Shown here: positions 50,557 to 58,794 of the stretch, in pieces
Numbering within the stretch: the stretch's first letter is position 1
Layout: every line of letters begins with the position of its first letter
Source: Streptomyces hygroscopicus subsp. hygroscopicus
Lineage (GTDB): Bacteria; Actinomycetota; Actinomycetes; Streptomycetales; Streptomycetaceae
Length of the DNA stretch: 64,000 nucleotides
Assembly: GCF_030269125.1 (NCBI RefSeq)
Contig: NZ_BSSM01000020.1
Coordinates: 62,001 to 126,000 of the forward strand
Direction: 5' to 3'
Notes under the pieces: model-generated
Told to the model about the DNA's origin: nothing
The model's database searches: none
Seen by the model: the letters and a program-made list of their open reading frames with translations, nothing else
Program-made: the position numbers and the translations under genes

Positions 50557-51675
50557 TCAGCCGGGCAGGCTCGCCGGGCTGCCCCCGTTGGCCTCGTACC
50601 CCGCCACCGCCAGGGCGCGGTAGACGGCGAACTCGGCCGCCGGGTCGGCCGCCAGCGTCCAGGGCAGAGCGCCGACATGGCCGTCGACGTGTATCAGCTC
50701 GCGCATGGCCTCGGCCCAGCGCTCGGCGCGGACCAGGAAGAACACCAGCAGGTGGCGGACATGAGGGAGCGTCGGGTCCTCGGATCGGGCCTCGTGCACC
50801 GCGTGCCGCGCGCCCTGGATCGCCTTGGTGATGACCTCGCTCTGATACAGGCTCAGCACCAGGTTCACCTCGGGGAGGTGCTCGAACACCGCGAACAGCG
50901 GCAGCGCGGCCAGCAGCGAGCCCTTGGGAGCGCGGGCCGCCGCGGCCTCGGCGAAGGCGTACGCCTGCTCGCGCGAGCCGTGCCACTTCTCGCACCAGTA
51001 GTGGAGCGCGGCCAGATGCGCGCCCATGTGGTGCGGGGCGCGGTCGAGGACCTTCAGCCACAGCCGCTCGAACTCTTCGCGGGACGCGCCGAGTCCACGG
51101 GCGACGGCCAGCTCGATGATGTGCGGCACCGGGTCCGCGGGCGCGAGTCCGGCCGCCTGCCCGCACACCTCCCGGGCCTCCTCCATGAGGATGCGGAAGT
51201 CCTCCGTGCCGGCCGCCGAGGCCCGCCAGGCCCGCTGCACCAGGAACTCCGCGTGCACCGCGGCACCGCCCGCGTCCTCGGGGCGCTCGGCCCGCCACAC
51301 CCGCAGCCACTGGCCGCCCGGCGTCTCGTGCACCCCGCCCGGCCGCTGCTGCAGCTCCAGCGCGGCGGCGCCGGCCAGGGCCTGCACCCGCTGCCAGCGC
51401 AGCTCGCCCGCCGTCTCCGTGCCGGCCAGCAGCTGGGCCGCCGCCGTGGGGTCCTGGGTGCGCTGGACCAGCTCCAGCGCGTCCAGCAGATCCTGGTCCG
51501 GGCCGGGCAGGCGCACGTCCAGCTCCTCCTGGCGCAGGAAGCCGTAGTCCGCGGGGTCGGCGGCGTCCGGGTGGCCCGGGTGCACCTGCTCGATCATCCC
51601 GCGCCTGCGCCGCACGAGCGGGAGCAGCACGCAGCTCAGCATGAGCAGGGCCAGGAGCAGCCAGAGAATCGCCAT
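50557..51675 (-). CDS. Membrane-anchored helical-repeat (TPR-like) protein, copy B
   Basis: 372 residues from the ATG at 51675. N-terminal membrane helix (M-A-I-L-W-L-L-L-A-L-L-M-L-S-C-V-L-L-P) then R-R-R-R. The rest parallels the gene at 47589-48698: same single anchor, same W-C-E-K-W-H-G-S-R-E-Q-A-Y-A-F-A-E-A-A-A core and V-D-G-H-V-G-A-L-P-W ending. It is on the same strand as, and 182 bp upstream of, the M48 protease gene. A duplication flanking the protease suggests all three act together. No known family was recognised beyond TPR-like character. Confidence 0.85.
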   Translation of the reverse strand: MAILWLLLALLMLSCVLLPLVRRRRGMIEQVHPGHPDAADPADYGFLRQEELDVRLPGPDQDLLDALELVQRTQDPTAAAQLLAGTETAGELRWQRVQALAGAAALELQQRPGGVHETPGGQWLRVWRAERPEDAGGAAVHAEFLVQRAWRASAAGTEDFRILMEEAREVCGQAAGLAPADPVPHIIELAVARGLGASREEFERLWLKVLDRAPHHMGAHLAALHYWCEKWHGSREQAYAFAEAAAARAPKGSLLAALPLFAVFEHLPEVNLVLSLYQSEVITKAIQGARHAVHEARSEDPTLPHVRHLLVFFLVRAERWAEAMRELIHVDGHVGALPWTLAADPAAEFAVYRALAVAGYEANGGSPASLPG

Positions 51676-51907
51676 GCCCCAAGCGTTCCAGACACCACCG
51701 ACAATTGACCAACCCCGCCCCCAGCCTGTGGACAACTCCGGTTGCGGGCATGACAGACACTTCGTCGCGGGCAGGGAGGCGGACACGGCTGCGGGACGGC
51801 GCGGCCCCCGGGGGACCGCCACCCCCGACACAGGGATATCCCTCCGGCCCGCACCCGCCGACTCCACCGGGCATCAGGATCCTGCCGGGCGCACTACGCT
51901 CGGTGCA

Positions 51908-53062
51908 ATGAGCGACAGGCACATCAGTCAGCACTTCGAGACCCTCGCGATCCACGCGGGCAACACCGCGGATCCCCTCACCGGCGCGGTCGTCCCGCCC
52001 ATCTACCAGGTCTCGACCTACAAGCAGGACGGCGTGGGCGGGCTGCGCGGCGGCTACGAGTACAGCCGCAGCGCCAACCCCACCCGTACCGCCCTCGAGG
52101 AGAACCTCGCCGCGCTGGAGGGCGGCAGCCGCGGCCTCGCGTTCGCCTCCGGCCTCGCGGCCGAGGACACCCTGCTGCGCACGCTGCTCACCCCCGGCGA
52201 CCACGTGGTGATCCCGAACGACGCCTACGGCGGCACCTTCCGCCTCTTCTCCAAGGTCGCCACCCGCTGGGGCGTGGAGTGGTCCGTCGCCGACACCAGC
52301 GACCCGGCCGCCGTACGGGCCGCGATCACCCCGCGGACCAAGGCCGTCTGGGTGGAGACCCCCTCCAACCCGCTGCTCGGCATCACCGACATCGCCGCCG
52401 TCGCCCAGGTCGCCCACGACGCGGGCGCCCGGCTCGTCGTGGACAACACCTTCGCCACGCCCTACCTCCAGCAGCCGCTGTCGCTCGGCGCGGACGTCGT
52501 CGTGCACTCCCTGACCAAGTACATGGGCGGCCACTCCGACGTGGTCGGCGGCGCCCTGATCGTCGCCGACCAGACGCTCGGCGAGGAGCTGGCCTACCAC
52601 CAGAACGCGATGGGCGCCGTCGCCGGCCCCTTCGACTCCTGGCTGGTGCTGCGCGGCACCAAGACCCTCGCGGTGCGCATGGACCGGCACAGCGAGAACG
52701 CCACCAAGGTCGCCGACATGCTCAGCCGGCACGCCCGCGTGACCAGCGTGCTCTACCCGGGCCTGCCCGAGCACCCCGGCCACGAGGTCGCCGCCAAGCA
52801 GATGCGCGCCTTCGGCGGCATGGTCTCCTTCCGCGTCGAGGGCGGCGAGGCGGCGGCGGTCGAGATCTGCAACCGCGCCAAGGTGTTCACCCTCGGCGAG
52901 TCGCTCGGCGGCGTCGAGTCCCTGATCGAGCACCCCGGCCGGATGACCCACGCCTCCGCGGCCGGCTCGGCCCTGGAGGTCCCCGCCGACCTGGTCCGTC
53001 TGTCCGTCGGCATCGAGAACGTCGACGACCTGCTCGAGGACCTCCGCCAGGCGCTGGGCTAG
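51908..53062 (+). CDS. Cystathionine gamma-synthase/gamma-lyase (PLP-dependent)
   Basis: 384 residues. TACGCT lies seven bases before the ATG (leaderless-type start). Typical Cys/Met-metabolism PLP enzyme: Y-E-Y-S-R-S-A-N-P-T-R, D-N-T-F-A-T-P-Y, Schiff-base Lys204 in H-S-L-T-K-Y-M-G-G-H-S-D, and S-L-G-G-V-E-S-L-I-E-H-P. It works in transsulfuration, either making cystathionine from O-succinylhomoserine (or acetyl ester) or cleaving cystathionine to cysteine; the sequence alone does not decide between metB-type and lyase activity. Confidence 0.93.
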   Translation: MSDRHISQHFETLAIHAGNTADPLTGAVVPPIYQVSTYKQDGVGGLRGGYEYSRSANPTRTALEENLAALEGGSRGLAFASGLAAEDTLLRTLLTPGDHVVIPNDAYGGTFRLFSKVATRWGVEWSVADTSDPAAVRAAITPRTKAVWVETPSNPLLGITDIAAVAQVAHDAGARLVVDNTFATPYLQQPLSLGADVVVHSLTKYMGGHSDVVGGALIVADQTLGEELAYHQNAMGAVAGPFDSWLVLRGTKTLAVRMDRHSENATKVADMLSRHARVTSVLYPGLPEHPGHEVAAKQMRAFGGMVSFRVEGGEAAAVEICNRAKVFTLGESLGGVESLIEHPGRMTHASAAGSALEVPADLVRLSVGIENVDDLLEDLRQALG

Positions 53063-53114
53063 TCGCTCTGCACGGGTCCCGGCGGCGCCGGCCGACCGGG
53101 CCCCGCCGGCACGG

Positions 53115-53363
53115 TCACCAGCCGTTCACGGGTGGAGTCGTCTGCGAGGGCGGCTCCACCCACGGTTGGGCGTACGCCGCCCACACCCCGAACCCCACGA
53201 TCGCCACGCACACCAGCAGCCACATCACCCGGCGCACCAGCCGCCCGCGCCGCAGCAGCCGCTCGCCGCGCCGCACCGCCTCCGGGTACAGCTCCGGCGG
53301 CACCGGCACCGGCTGGTCGGCCATCACCCGCCGTACGGCGGCCTCCCGTTCGGCGCGGTTCAC
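53115..53363 (-). CDS. Small single-pass membrane protein
   Basis: 82 residues. A charged N-terminal half (A-E-R-E-A-A-V-R-R-V-M-A, then P-E-L-Y-P-E-A-V-R-R-G-E-R-L-L-R-R-G-R) is followed by one membrane helix at about 46-66 (V-M-W-L-L-V-C-V-A-I-V-G-F-G-V-W-A-A-Y) and a short exported Pro-rich tail. It lies 52 bp downstream of a sigma-like factor gene on the same strand. The arrangement is reminiscent of a sigma factor and a short membrane partner, but there is no zinc or anti-sigma motif. Confidence 0.78.
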   Translation of the reverse strand: MNRAEREAAVRRVMADQPVPVPPELYPEAVRRGERLLRRGRLVRRVMWLLVCVAIVGFGVWAAYAQPWVEPPSQTTPPVNGW

Positions 53364-53415
53364 GCCGGCCTCCCTGTGTTCCGCTGTCGCGACGTGTTCC
53401 GTCGCGCCGGCGTGC

Positions 53416-53919
53416 TCATGACGGTGCCACCTTCGCGTTCACCGCGTGTGGACCGGTCGGCAGGACCGGGTGCAGCACCAGCGACGTCGCCCGGTCGCAG
53501 ACGGTGTGCACGCGTTCCACCGGCAGTCCGAGCAGCGCCGCCGCCTGTTCCTCCGCGACCCCCTCGTACATCCGCAGCACCAGGACCAGCCGCTCCTGCG
53601 GGCTCAGGGCGGCCAGCGGACCCCGCGGAACCGGCCGCTCGCGGCGCAGCAGGCCGGGCCGGTGCCAGATCGTGCGCGCGAAGCGGACGGCGAGGTACTG
53701 GCGCGCGCAGTCGTACGGGTCCTCGCCGCGCAGTCGGTGCCAGCGCGCGTAGGTGTGGCCGAGCGCCAGGGTCAGCAGGCGCCGCGCGCGCGGATTGGCG
53801 TCCGGCGCCTCCGCGGTGAGCAGTGTGGCGGCAAGCAGCAGCCGCCCGGCCGCGCCCGCGACGAACGCCTCGAACTCCCGGGCCCGGCGGGCCCGTTGGG
53901 ACACCTGCCGCTCACGCAC
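53416..53919 (-). CDS. Sigma-70 region 4-containing RNA polymerase sigma-like factor
   Basis: 167 residues from a GTG at 53919 with GGGGAGG seven bases upstream. The C-terminal half (about 103-150) is sigma region 4: L-A-A-L-S-P-Q-E-R-L-V-L-V-L-R-M-Y-E-G-V-A-E-E-Q-A-A-A-L-L-G-L-P. The N-terminal half (about 10-95) is region-2-like in length but weak in motif. It may be a divergent ECF factor or a DNA-binding remnant. The small membrane protein gene downstream may be its partner. Confidence 0.75.
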   Translation of the reverse strand: MRERQVSQRARRAREFEAFVAGAAGRLLLAATLLTAEAPDANPRARRLLTLALGHTYARWHRLRGEDPYDCARQYLAVRFARTIWHRPGLLRRERPVPRGPLAALSPQERLVLVLRMYEGVAEEQAAALLGLPVERVHTVCDRATSLVLHPVLPTGPHAVNAKVAPS

Positions 53920-54050
53920 AACGCCTCCCCCTGACGGGGCCCCGTCCGGTACGGGACAGGTGAATCGCGTACGACGCAGGACCCGGGTCTCATATGAAGG
54001 CCGGCGAGGCTTCGCGGTCAAGACTTGGCGTGCGCCCGGTGAACAACCGG

Positions 54051-54575
54051 TCAGGACGCGGGGGGCCGCTCCGCGGCGGCCGGGCCCCCCTGGGCCGTAC
54101 GCGCGGACAGGGCGCGGTTGAAGCGGGTCAGCAGGGTGCAGAACTGCTCGCGCTCCTCCGGCGCCCAGTCCTCGGTCAGGTCCGCCATCAGCCGGCGCCG
54201 CGAGGAGCGCACCTCCGCCAGCCGGGCGGCACCGCGCGGGGACAGCTGGAGCACCACGGCGCGGCCGTCCTCCGGGTGCGAGGTGCGCTTGACCAGGCCG
54301 GTGTCGACCAGCGGGGCCACCTGCCGGGTGACCGTGGAGGAGTCGATGCCCATGCCCGAGGCGAGCGCCTTGACGCCCATCGGTCCCTCCTTGTCGAGGC
54401 GGTTGAGCAGCAGGTAGGCCGCGCGGTCCATGGAGTTGCGCACCTGCCCGACACCGCCGAGGCGCGTCTGTTCGGCTCGGCGGGCGAACACCGCGACCTC
54501 GTGCTGGAGGGATTCGAGAAGACCGGGATCACCGACGGTCGTCATGTCCATCGACATTTCAGGTGTTGTGGGCAT
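54051..54575 (-). CDS. MarR-family transcriptional regulator
   Basis: 174 residues. The winged helix is at about 52-115: A-A-Y-L-L-L-N-R-L, G-I-D-S-S-T-V-T-R-Q-V-A-P-L-V-D-T-G-L-V-K-R, and the wing H-P-E-D-G-R-A-V-V-L-Q-L. Several ATGs lie near the start (M1, M8, M11), so the exact N-terminus is uncertain. It is divergent from the threonine dehydratase gene with 144 bp between starts and may regulate it or an unlinked target. Confidence 0.9.
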   Translation of the reverse strand: MPTTPEMSMDMTTVGDPGLLESLQHEVAVFARRAEQTRLGGVGQVRNSMDRAAYLLLNRLDKEGPMGVKALASGMGIDSSTVTRQVAPLVDTGLVKRTSHPEDGRAVVLQLSPRGAARLAEVRSSRRRLMADLTEDWAPEEREQFCTLLTRFNRALSARTAQGGPAAAERPPAS

Positions 54576-54719
54576 GGCCGGGGGCTCGCTTCATGAAGGG
54601 CTGCAAGGTTGGGGGACAGGGTACGCGGCCCGGCGCCGGGCCGTACCGGCGCTGCGCAAACCCGTTCCGGACCGTGGTCACACCCGTCGTACCGCACGAC
54701 GAGCTGCGATGCTGGGGTC

Positions 54720-55949
54720 ATGAACAGCCGCACCGCCCACCCCTTGCGTTCCGTCACCCTGGACGACGTACGCGGAGCCCGGAAGATGCTCACGGGCGTG
54801 GCGCGGTCGACCGCGATGGAGGGCAGCAGGCACCTGTCCCAGCTGGTCGGCGCGCCGGTGCAGCTCAAGTGCGAGAACCTCCAGCGCACCGGCTCGTTCA
54901 AGCTGCGCGGCGCCTATGTGCGCATCGCCGGGCTGCTGCCGGAGGAACGGGCGGCCGGGGTGGTCGCCGCGAGCGCCGGCAACCACGCGCAGGGCGTCGC
55001 CCTCGCCTCCTCGCTGCTGGGCGTGCACGCCACCGTGTTCATGCCGCAGGGCGCCCCGCTGCCCAAGGTCAGCGCGACCCGGGAGTACGGCGCCGAGGTG
55101 CGCCTGACCGGTCAGGTGGTGGACGAGACGCTGGCCGCCGCCCAGGAGTACGCGGCCCGCACCGGCGCGGTGTTCATCCACCCCTTCGACCACCCGGACA
55201 TCATCGCGGGCCAGGGCACGGTCGGCCTGGAGATCCTGGAGCAGTGCCCGGAGGTGCGCACCATCGTCGTCGGGATCGGCGGCGGGGGGCTGGCGGCCGG
55301 GATCGCGGTCGCGGTGAAGGCGATCCGGCCGGACGTGCGGATCATCGGCGTGCAGGCGGAGGGTGCCGCGGCCTACCCGCCCTCGCTGGCCGTCGGGCAC
55401 CCGGTGGCCGTGGCGAACCCGGCCACGATGGCCGACGGCATCAAGGTGGGCATGCCCGGCGTGGTGCCGTTCGGGATCGTCCGCGAGCTGGTGGACGAGG
55501 TGCGCACGGTCACCGAGGACCAGTTGTCCGCCGCGCTGCTGCTGTGCCTGGAGCGGGCCAAGCTGGTCGTGGAACCGGCCGGGGCGAGCCCGGTCGCGGC
55601 GCTGCTCGCGGCCCCGGACACCTTCGAGGGCCCGGTCGTCGCGGTCCTGTCCGGCGGCAACGTCGACCCCGTGCTGCTCCAGCGGGTCCTGCGGCACGGC
55701 ATGGCCGCGCAGGGCCGCTACCTGGCCGTCCGGCTGCGGCTCACCGACCGCCCGGGGGCCCTCGCCACCCTCCTCGGGGTGCTGTCGGAGGTGGACGCCA
55801 ACGTCCTCGACGTCAGCCACGTCCGCACCGACTCCCGGCTCGGCCTCGGCGAGGCGGAGGTCGAACTCCACCTGGAGACGGAGGGCCCGGCGCACTGCGC
55901 CGAGGTCGGCCGGCGCCTGGGGGACGCGGGCTACACGGTGATCTCCTGA
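54720..55949 (+). CDS. ilvA: Threonine ammonia-lyase (threonine dehydratase) with ACT domain
   Basis: 409 residues. Fold-type II PLP enzyme: K61 in T-G-S-F-K-L-R-G-A-Y, A-S-A-G-N-H-A-Q-G-V-A, and the glycine loop G-G-G-G-L-A-A-G that binds the cofactor phosphate. The C-terminal part (about 330-409) is a single ACT domain (L-R-L-T-D-R-P-G-A-L-A-T-L-L). The shorter, single-ACT form fits either biosynthetic IlvA or a catabolic enzyme. It converts threonine to 2-oxobutyrate, a route to isoleucine and, through propionyl-CoA, to methylmalonyl-CoA. Confidence 0.92.
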   Translation: MNSRTAHPLRSVTLDDVRGARKMLTGVARSTAMEGSRHLSQLVGAPVQLKCENLQRTGSFKLRGAYVRIAGLLPEERAAGVVAASAGNHAQGVALASSLLGVHATVFMPQGAPLPKVSATREYGAEVRLTGQVVDETLAAAQEYAARTGAVFIHPFDHPDIIAGQGTVGLEILEQCPEVRTIVVGIGGGGLAAGIAVAVKAIRPDVRIIGVQAEGAAAYPPSLAVGHPVAVANPATMADGIKVGMPGVVPFGIVRELVDEVRTVTEDQLSAALLLCLERAKLVVEPAGASPVAALLAAPDTFEGPVVAVLSGGNVDPVLLQRVLRHGMAAQGRYLAVRLRLTDRPGALATLLGVLSEVDANVLDVSHVRTDSRLGLGEAEVELHLETEGPAHCAEVGRRLGDAGYTVIS

Positions 55950-55987
55950 GACCGCGCTGCGACGACGGGCGGTGGTGGGACGACGGA

Positions 55988-56018
55988 ACCCCCGGCGTCC
56001 GCTGCGGATGCCGGGGGT
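55988..56018. terminator. Terminator between ilvA and greA
   Basis: ACCCCCGGC (55988-55996) pairs with GCCGGGGGT (56010-56018), and the intervening bases extend the stem with GTCCGC/GCGGAT containing a G-T wobble. It lies between convergent genes. Confidence 0.85.
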
Positions 56019-56032
56019 CCGGGGTTCGCGGC

Positions 56033-56533
56033 TCAGCCGTTGTAGGGCTCGGCCTTCAGGATGCGGACCGAGGCCTTCTTGCCGTTCGGCAGCTCGTACT
56101 CCGCGTCCTCGCCGACCTTGTGGCCGATGACACCGGCGCCCAGCGGCGACTGCGGTGAGTACGTCTCGACGTCCGAGCTCGCGTACTCGCGGGAGGCGAG
56201 CAGGAACGTCATCGTGTCGTCCTCGTCACCGTCGAAGGCGATCGTGACGACCATGCCCGGCGCGACGGCGCCGTCGGCGGAGGCCGGGGCCTCGCCCACC
56301 TTGGCGCTCTCGAGAAGCTGGGTCAGCTGCCGCACGCGCAGCTCCTGCTTGCCCTGCTCCTCCTTGGCCGCGTGGTACCCGCCGTTCTCACGCAGGTCGC
56401 CCTCCTCGCGCGCGGCCGCGATCTTGGCGGCGATCTCCGTGCGCGCAGGACCAGTAAGGTACTCAAGCTCGTCCTTGAGCTTGTTGTACGCCTCCTGGGT
56501 CAGCCAGGTGACGTTCTCGCTGGTCTGGGTCAC
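56033..56533 (-). CDS. greA: Transcription elongation factor GreA
   Basis: 166 residues from the GTG at 56533, which has GAGGAG nine bases upstream; a longer frame from 56569 lacks such a site. N-terminal coiled coil (1-80) carries the acidic tip R-E-E-G-D-L-R-E-N (D46, E49) that stimulates cleavage of backtracked RNA. The C-terminal FKBP-like globular domain ends with G-A-G-V-I-G-H-K-V-G-E. It rescues stalled RNA polymerase. Convergent with ilvA. Confidence 0.95.
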   Translation of the reverse strand: MTQTSENVTWLTQEAYNKLKDELEYLTGPARTEIAAKIAAAREEGDLRENGGYHAAKEEQGKQELRVRQLTQLLESAKVGEAPASADGAVAPGMVVTIAFDGDEDDTMTFLLASREYASSDVETYSPQSPLGAGVIGHKVGEDAEYELPNGKKASVRILKAEPYNG

Positions 56534-56709
56534 AGGGTGCTCCTCGTCGGTACTGGGAATACAAAGCATCGCCCTACCCAGAAGAATGTTCCCTCTTGGA
56601 TGGGCGAAACCACGAGCCTAACAATTCATCCGCGAAAGGGGGAGGACATAAGCCATCAGAATCACATCAACGCAGGTCGGGCCGTCCGTATTCCGGGCGA
56701 AGGCGCGCC

Positions 56710-56729
56710 GGGGCGGGGCGGGGCGGGGC
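56710..56729. repeat. GGGGC pentanucleotide tract, four copies
   Basis: A perfect short tandem run in the 3' flank of the DUF4307 gene and upstream of greA. Confidence 0.85.
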
Positions 56730-56763
56730 GAGCGGCGTGTCGCCGAGGGGACGGACAGCGGCG

Positions 56764-57162
56764 TCAGCCGGCGTGGCAGCCCAGCAGCTCGGCGGTGGTG
56801 CCGCGGGCCGTCGTGCGGAGCGTGACCACCTGGTCGATGCGGGTGGCCGAACCGGTGAAGTGGAAGTCGGCGCGGCCGACCTCGGCACCGTCCGCGCCCT
56901 GGGAACGCAGGGTGCAGTAGCCGTCCGTCCCGGCGTCCTTGTGGACCTCCAGGTGCGCCTTGACCGCGTTGTCCGTGGAGTCGAAGGTGATCACCTGGGC
57001 GCTGATCCGCGTCTGCACGACGTAGTGGTAGGCGAAGTAGCCGACCAGGGCCAGCAGGGCGGCGCCGAGCACCACGGCGGCGACCTTGAGTCTGCGGTCG
57101 GCACGCTCGTCAGAGGAGCGGCCGTAGCGGCCCGCCGGCAGCCCCGTGCTCGCCGTACTCAT
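56764..57162 (-). CDS. DUF4307-family membrane protein
   Basis: 132 residues preceded by GGAGAGG. A polar start (G-R-Y-G-R-S-S-D-E-R-A-D-R-R) leads to one membrane helix at about 26-48 (V-A-A-V-V-L-G-A-A-L-L-A-L-V-G-Y-F-A-Y) and an exported beta-rich domain with two Cys (in Y-C-T-L-R and L-G-C-H). The family is actinobacterial and found beside greA and mca. Function unknown; the conserved link with mca hints at thiol or envelope biology. Confidence 0.9.
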   Translation of the reverse strand: MSTASTGLPAGRYGRSSDERADRRLKVAAVVLGAALLALVGYFAYHYVVQTRISAQVITFDSTDNAVKAHLEVHKDAGTDGYCTLRSQGADGAEVGRADFHFTGSATRIDQVVTLRTTARGTTAELLGCHAG

Positions 57163-57265
57163 GATCGTCCTCTCCGCGGAATTAATCGCCCCCCGATTCG
57201 GTCACTATAGAAGCCTTCGATTGCGCCCTGAGCCTTGGGGGCGCCGACCTACCGAGGATTGAGTC

Positions 57266-58147
57266 TTGACTGACCAGCTGCGACTGATGGCCGTTCACGC
57301 GCACCCCGACGACGAGTCGAGCAAGGGCGCGGCCACCATGGCGAAGTACGTGTCCGAGGGGGTGGACGTGCTGGTGGTGACCTGCACCGGCGGTGAACGC
57401 GGCTCCATCCTCAACCCCAAGCTCCAGGGCGACCCCTACATCGAGGCGAACATCCACGAGGTGCGCCGCAAGGAGATGGACGAGGCCCGCGAGATCCTGG
57501 GCGTCAAGCAGGAGTGGCTGGGCTTCGTGGACTCCGGGCTGCCCGAGGGCGACCCGCTGCCGCCGCTGCCCGAGGGCTGCTTCGCCCTGGAGGACGTCGA
57601 CAAGGCGGCCGGCGAGCTGGTGCGCCAGATCCGCTCCTTCCGTCCGCAGGTGATCACCACCTACGACGAGAACGGCGGGTACCCGCACCCCGACCACATC
57701 ATGACCCACAAGATCTCGATGGTGGCCTTCGAGGGCGCGGCGGACACCGAGAAGTACCCCGAGGACGAGTTCGGCCCCGCTTACCGGCCGCTGAAGCTCT
57801 ACTACAACCAGGGCTTCAACCGTCCCCGCACCGAGGCCCTGCACCAGGCGATGCTCGACCGCGGCCTGGAGTCGCCGTACGGGGAGTGGCTCAAGCGCTG
57901 GAAGGAGTTCGAGCGCGCCGAGCGCACTCTGACCACGCACGTTCCCTGCGCGGACTTCTTCGAGATCCGCGACAAGGCGCTGATCGCGCACGCCACGCAG
58001 ATCGATCCGGACGGCGGCTGGTTCCGGGTGCCGATGGAGCTCCAGAAGGAGGTCTGGCCCACGGAGGAGTACGAGCTGGCGAAGTCGCTCGTGGACACCT
58101 CCCTCCCCGAGGACGACCTCTTCGCGGGCATCCGGGACAATGCCTGA
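57266..58147 (+). CDS. mca: Mycothiol S-conjugate amidase
   Basis: 293 residues from a TTG start with GAGGATT upstream. The zinc motif A-H-A-H-P-D-D-E supplies H13 and D16, and Y-P-H-P-D-H supplies the third ligand H144. Downstream V-T-C-T-G-G-E-R-G matches the Mca/MshB family; length (about 290) and the E-W-L-G-F-V-D-S-G stretch favour Mca. It cleaves mycothiol conjugates to release mercapturic acids for export and is a strong marker of an actinomycete. It is divergent from DUF4307 and overlaps the next gene. Confidence 0.95.
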   Translation: MTDQLRLMAVHAHPDDESSKGAATMAKYVSEGVDVLVVTCTGGERGSILNPKLQGDPYIEANIHEVRRKEMDEAREILGVKQEWLGFVDSGLPEGDPLPPLPEGCFALEDVDKAAGELVRQIRSFRPQVITTYDENGGYPHPDHIMTHKISMVAFEGAADTEKYPEDEFGPAYRPLKLYYNQGFNRPRTEALHQAMLDRGLESPYGEWLKRWKEFERAERTLTTHVPCADFFEIRDKALIAHATQIDPDGGWFRVPMELQKEVWPTEEYELAKSLVDTSLPEDDLFAGIRDNA

Positions 58148-58400
58148 CATGAGCGCAAGCGTGAGCCTGGCAGCGACGGACCTCGTCTCCCTCGCCGATC
58201 TCGACCAGAACAAGGTCACCCCCGGTGTCCTCGGCTTCATCGTGTTCGCGGTGATGGCGGTGGCGGTGTGGGGCCTGATGAAGTCGATGAACAAGCACAT
58301 GCGGAAGGTCGACTTCAAGGAGCCGGGTGCCTCCGGCGGTCCCGCCGAGGACTCCGGCAAGGCCGAGACCGTCGGCGGGGGCACGTCCGCCAAGGGCTGA
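58140..58400 (+). CDS. Small membrane protein downstream of mca
   Basis: 86 residues from ATG 58140 (8-bp overlap with mca; ATG 58149 is an alternative). Membrane helix at about 29-49 (L-G-F-I-V-F-A-V-M-A-V-A-V-W-G-L-M), then K-S-M-N-K-H-M-R-K-V-D-F and a Gly/Lys tail. Coupling to mca suggests a functional link. No family name known to me. Confidence 0.85.
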   Translation: MPDMSASVSLAATDLVSLADLDQNKVTPGVLGFIVFAVMAVAVWGLMKSMNKHMRKVDFKEPGASGGPAEDSGKAETVGGGTSAKG

Positions 58401-58794
58401 CCGCCCGCCCCGGCCCGCGAGGCTGAGCGTGGGCCGGTCCGGCCGCGTTCACAGCCCCGGTCACCGGGAGTCCGGCGGTCGGAGCACGGAGCACGGAGCA
58501 CGGAGACCGGAGCCCTGGGTCCCGGCCGCGGGGCGCTGATTCCGGAGCCCGCGTCTCAGGAGTCGGCCGCCGCCGGAACCGTCGTCCCCGTCACCGCACG
58601 GGCGCGGCGGTCCGCAGTCATGCGCGGTTGCGAGGCCGGCCGACCCGCGAGCCGTAGCCCGGAGCCGGGGCGGACGGGCTTCGCGCCGCAGCGGGCCGGG
58701 CGTCCGGACGGCACCGCCCTTGAGCGGTCGTCGCCGACGGCACCGCGCGGCTGCCGTCCACCTCGCCCGACCGGGCCCCGCCGCACCCCACCCC
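58401..58794. other. Intergenic region with short repeats
   Basis: About 390 bp with a 7-bp tandem repeat at 58480-58507 and otherwise GC-rich sequence. No gene was recognised. Confidence 0.5.
58480..58507. repeat. CGGAGCA heptamer repeat, four copies
   Basis: CGGAGCA at 58480, 58487 and 58494, then CGGAGAC at 58501. Confidence 0.85.
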
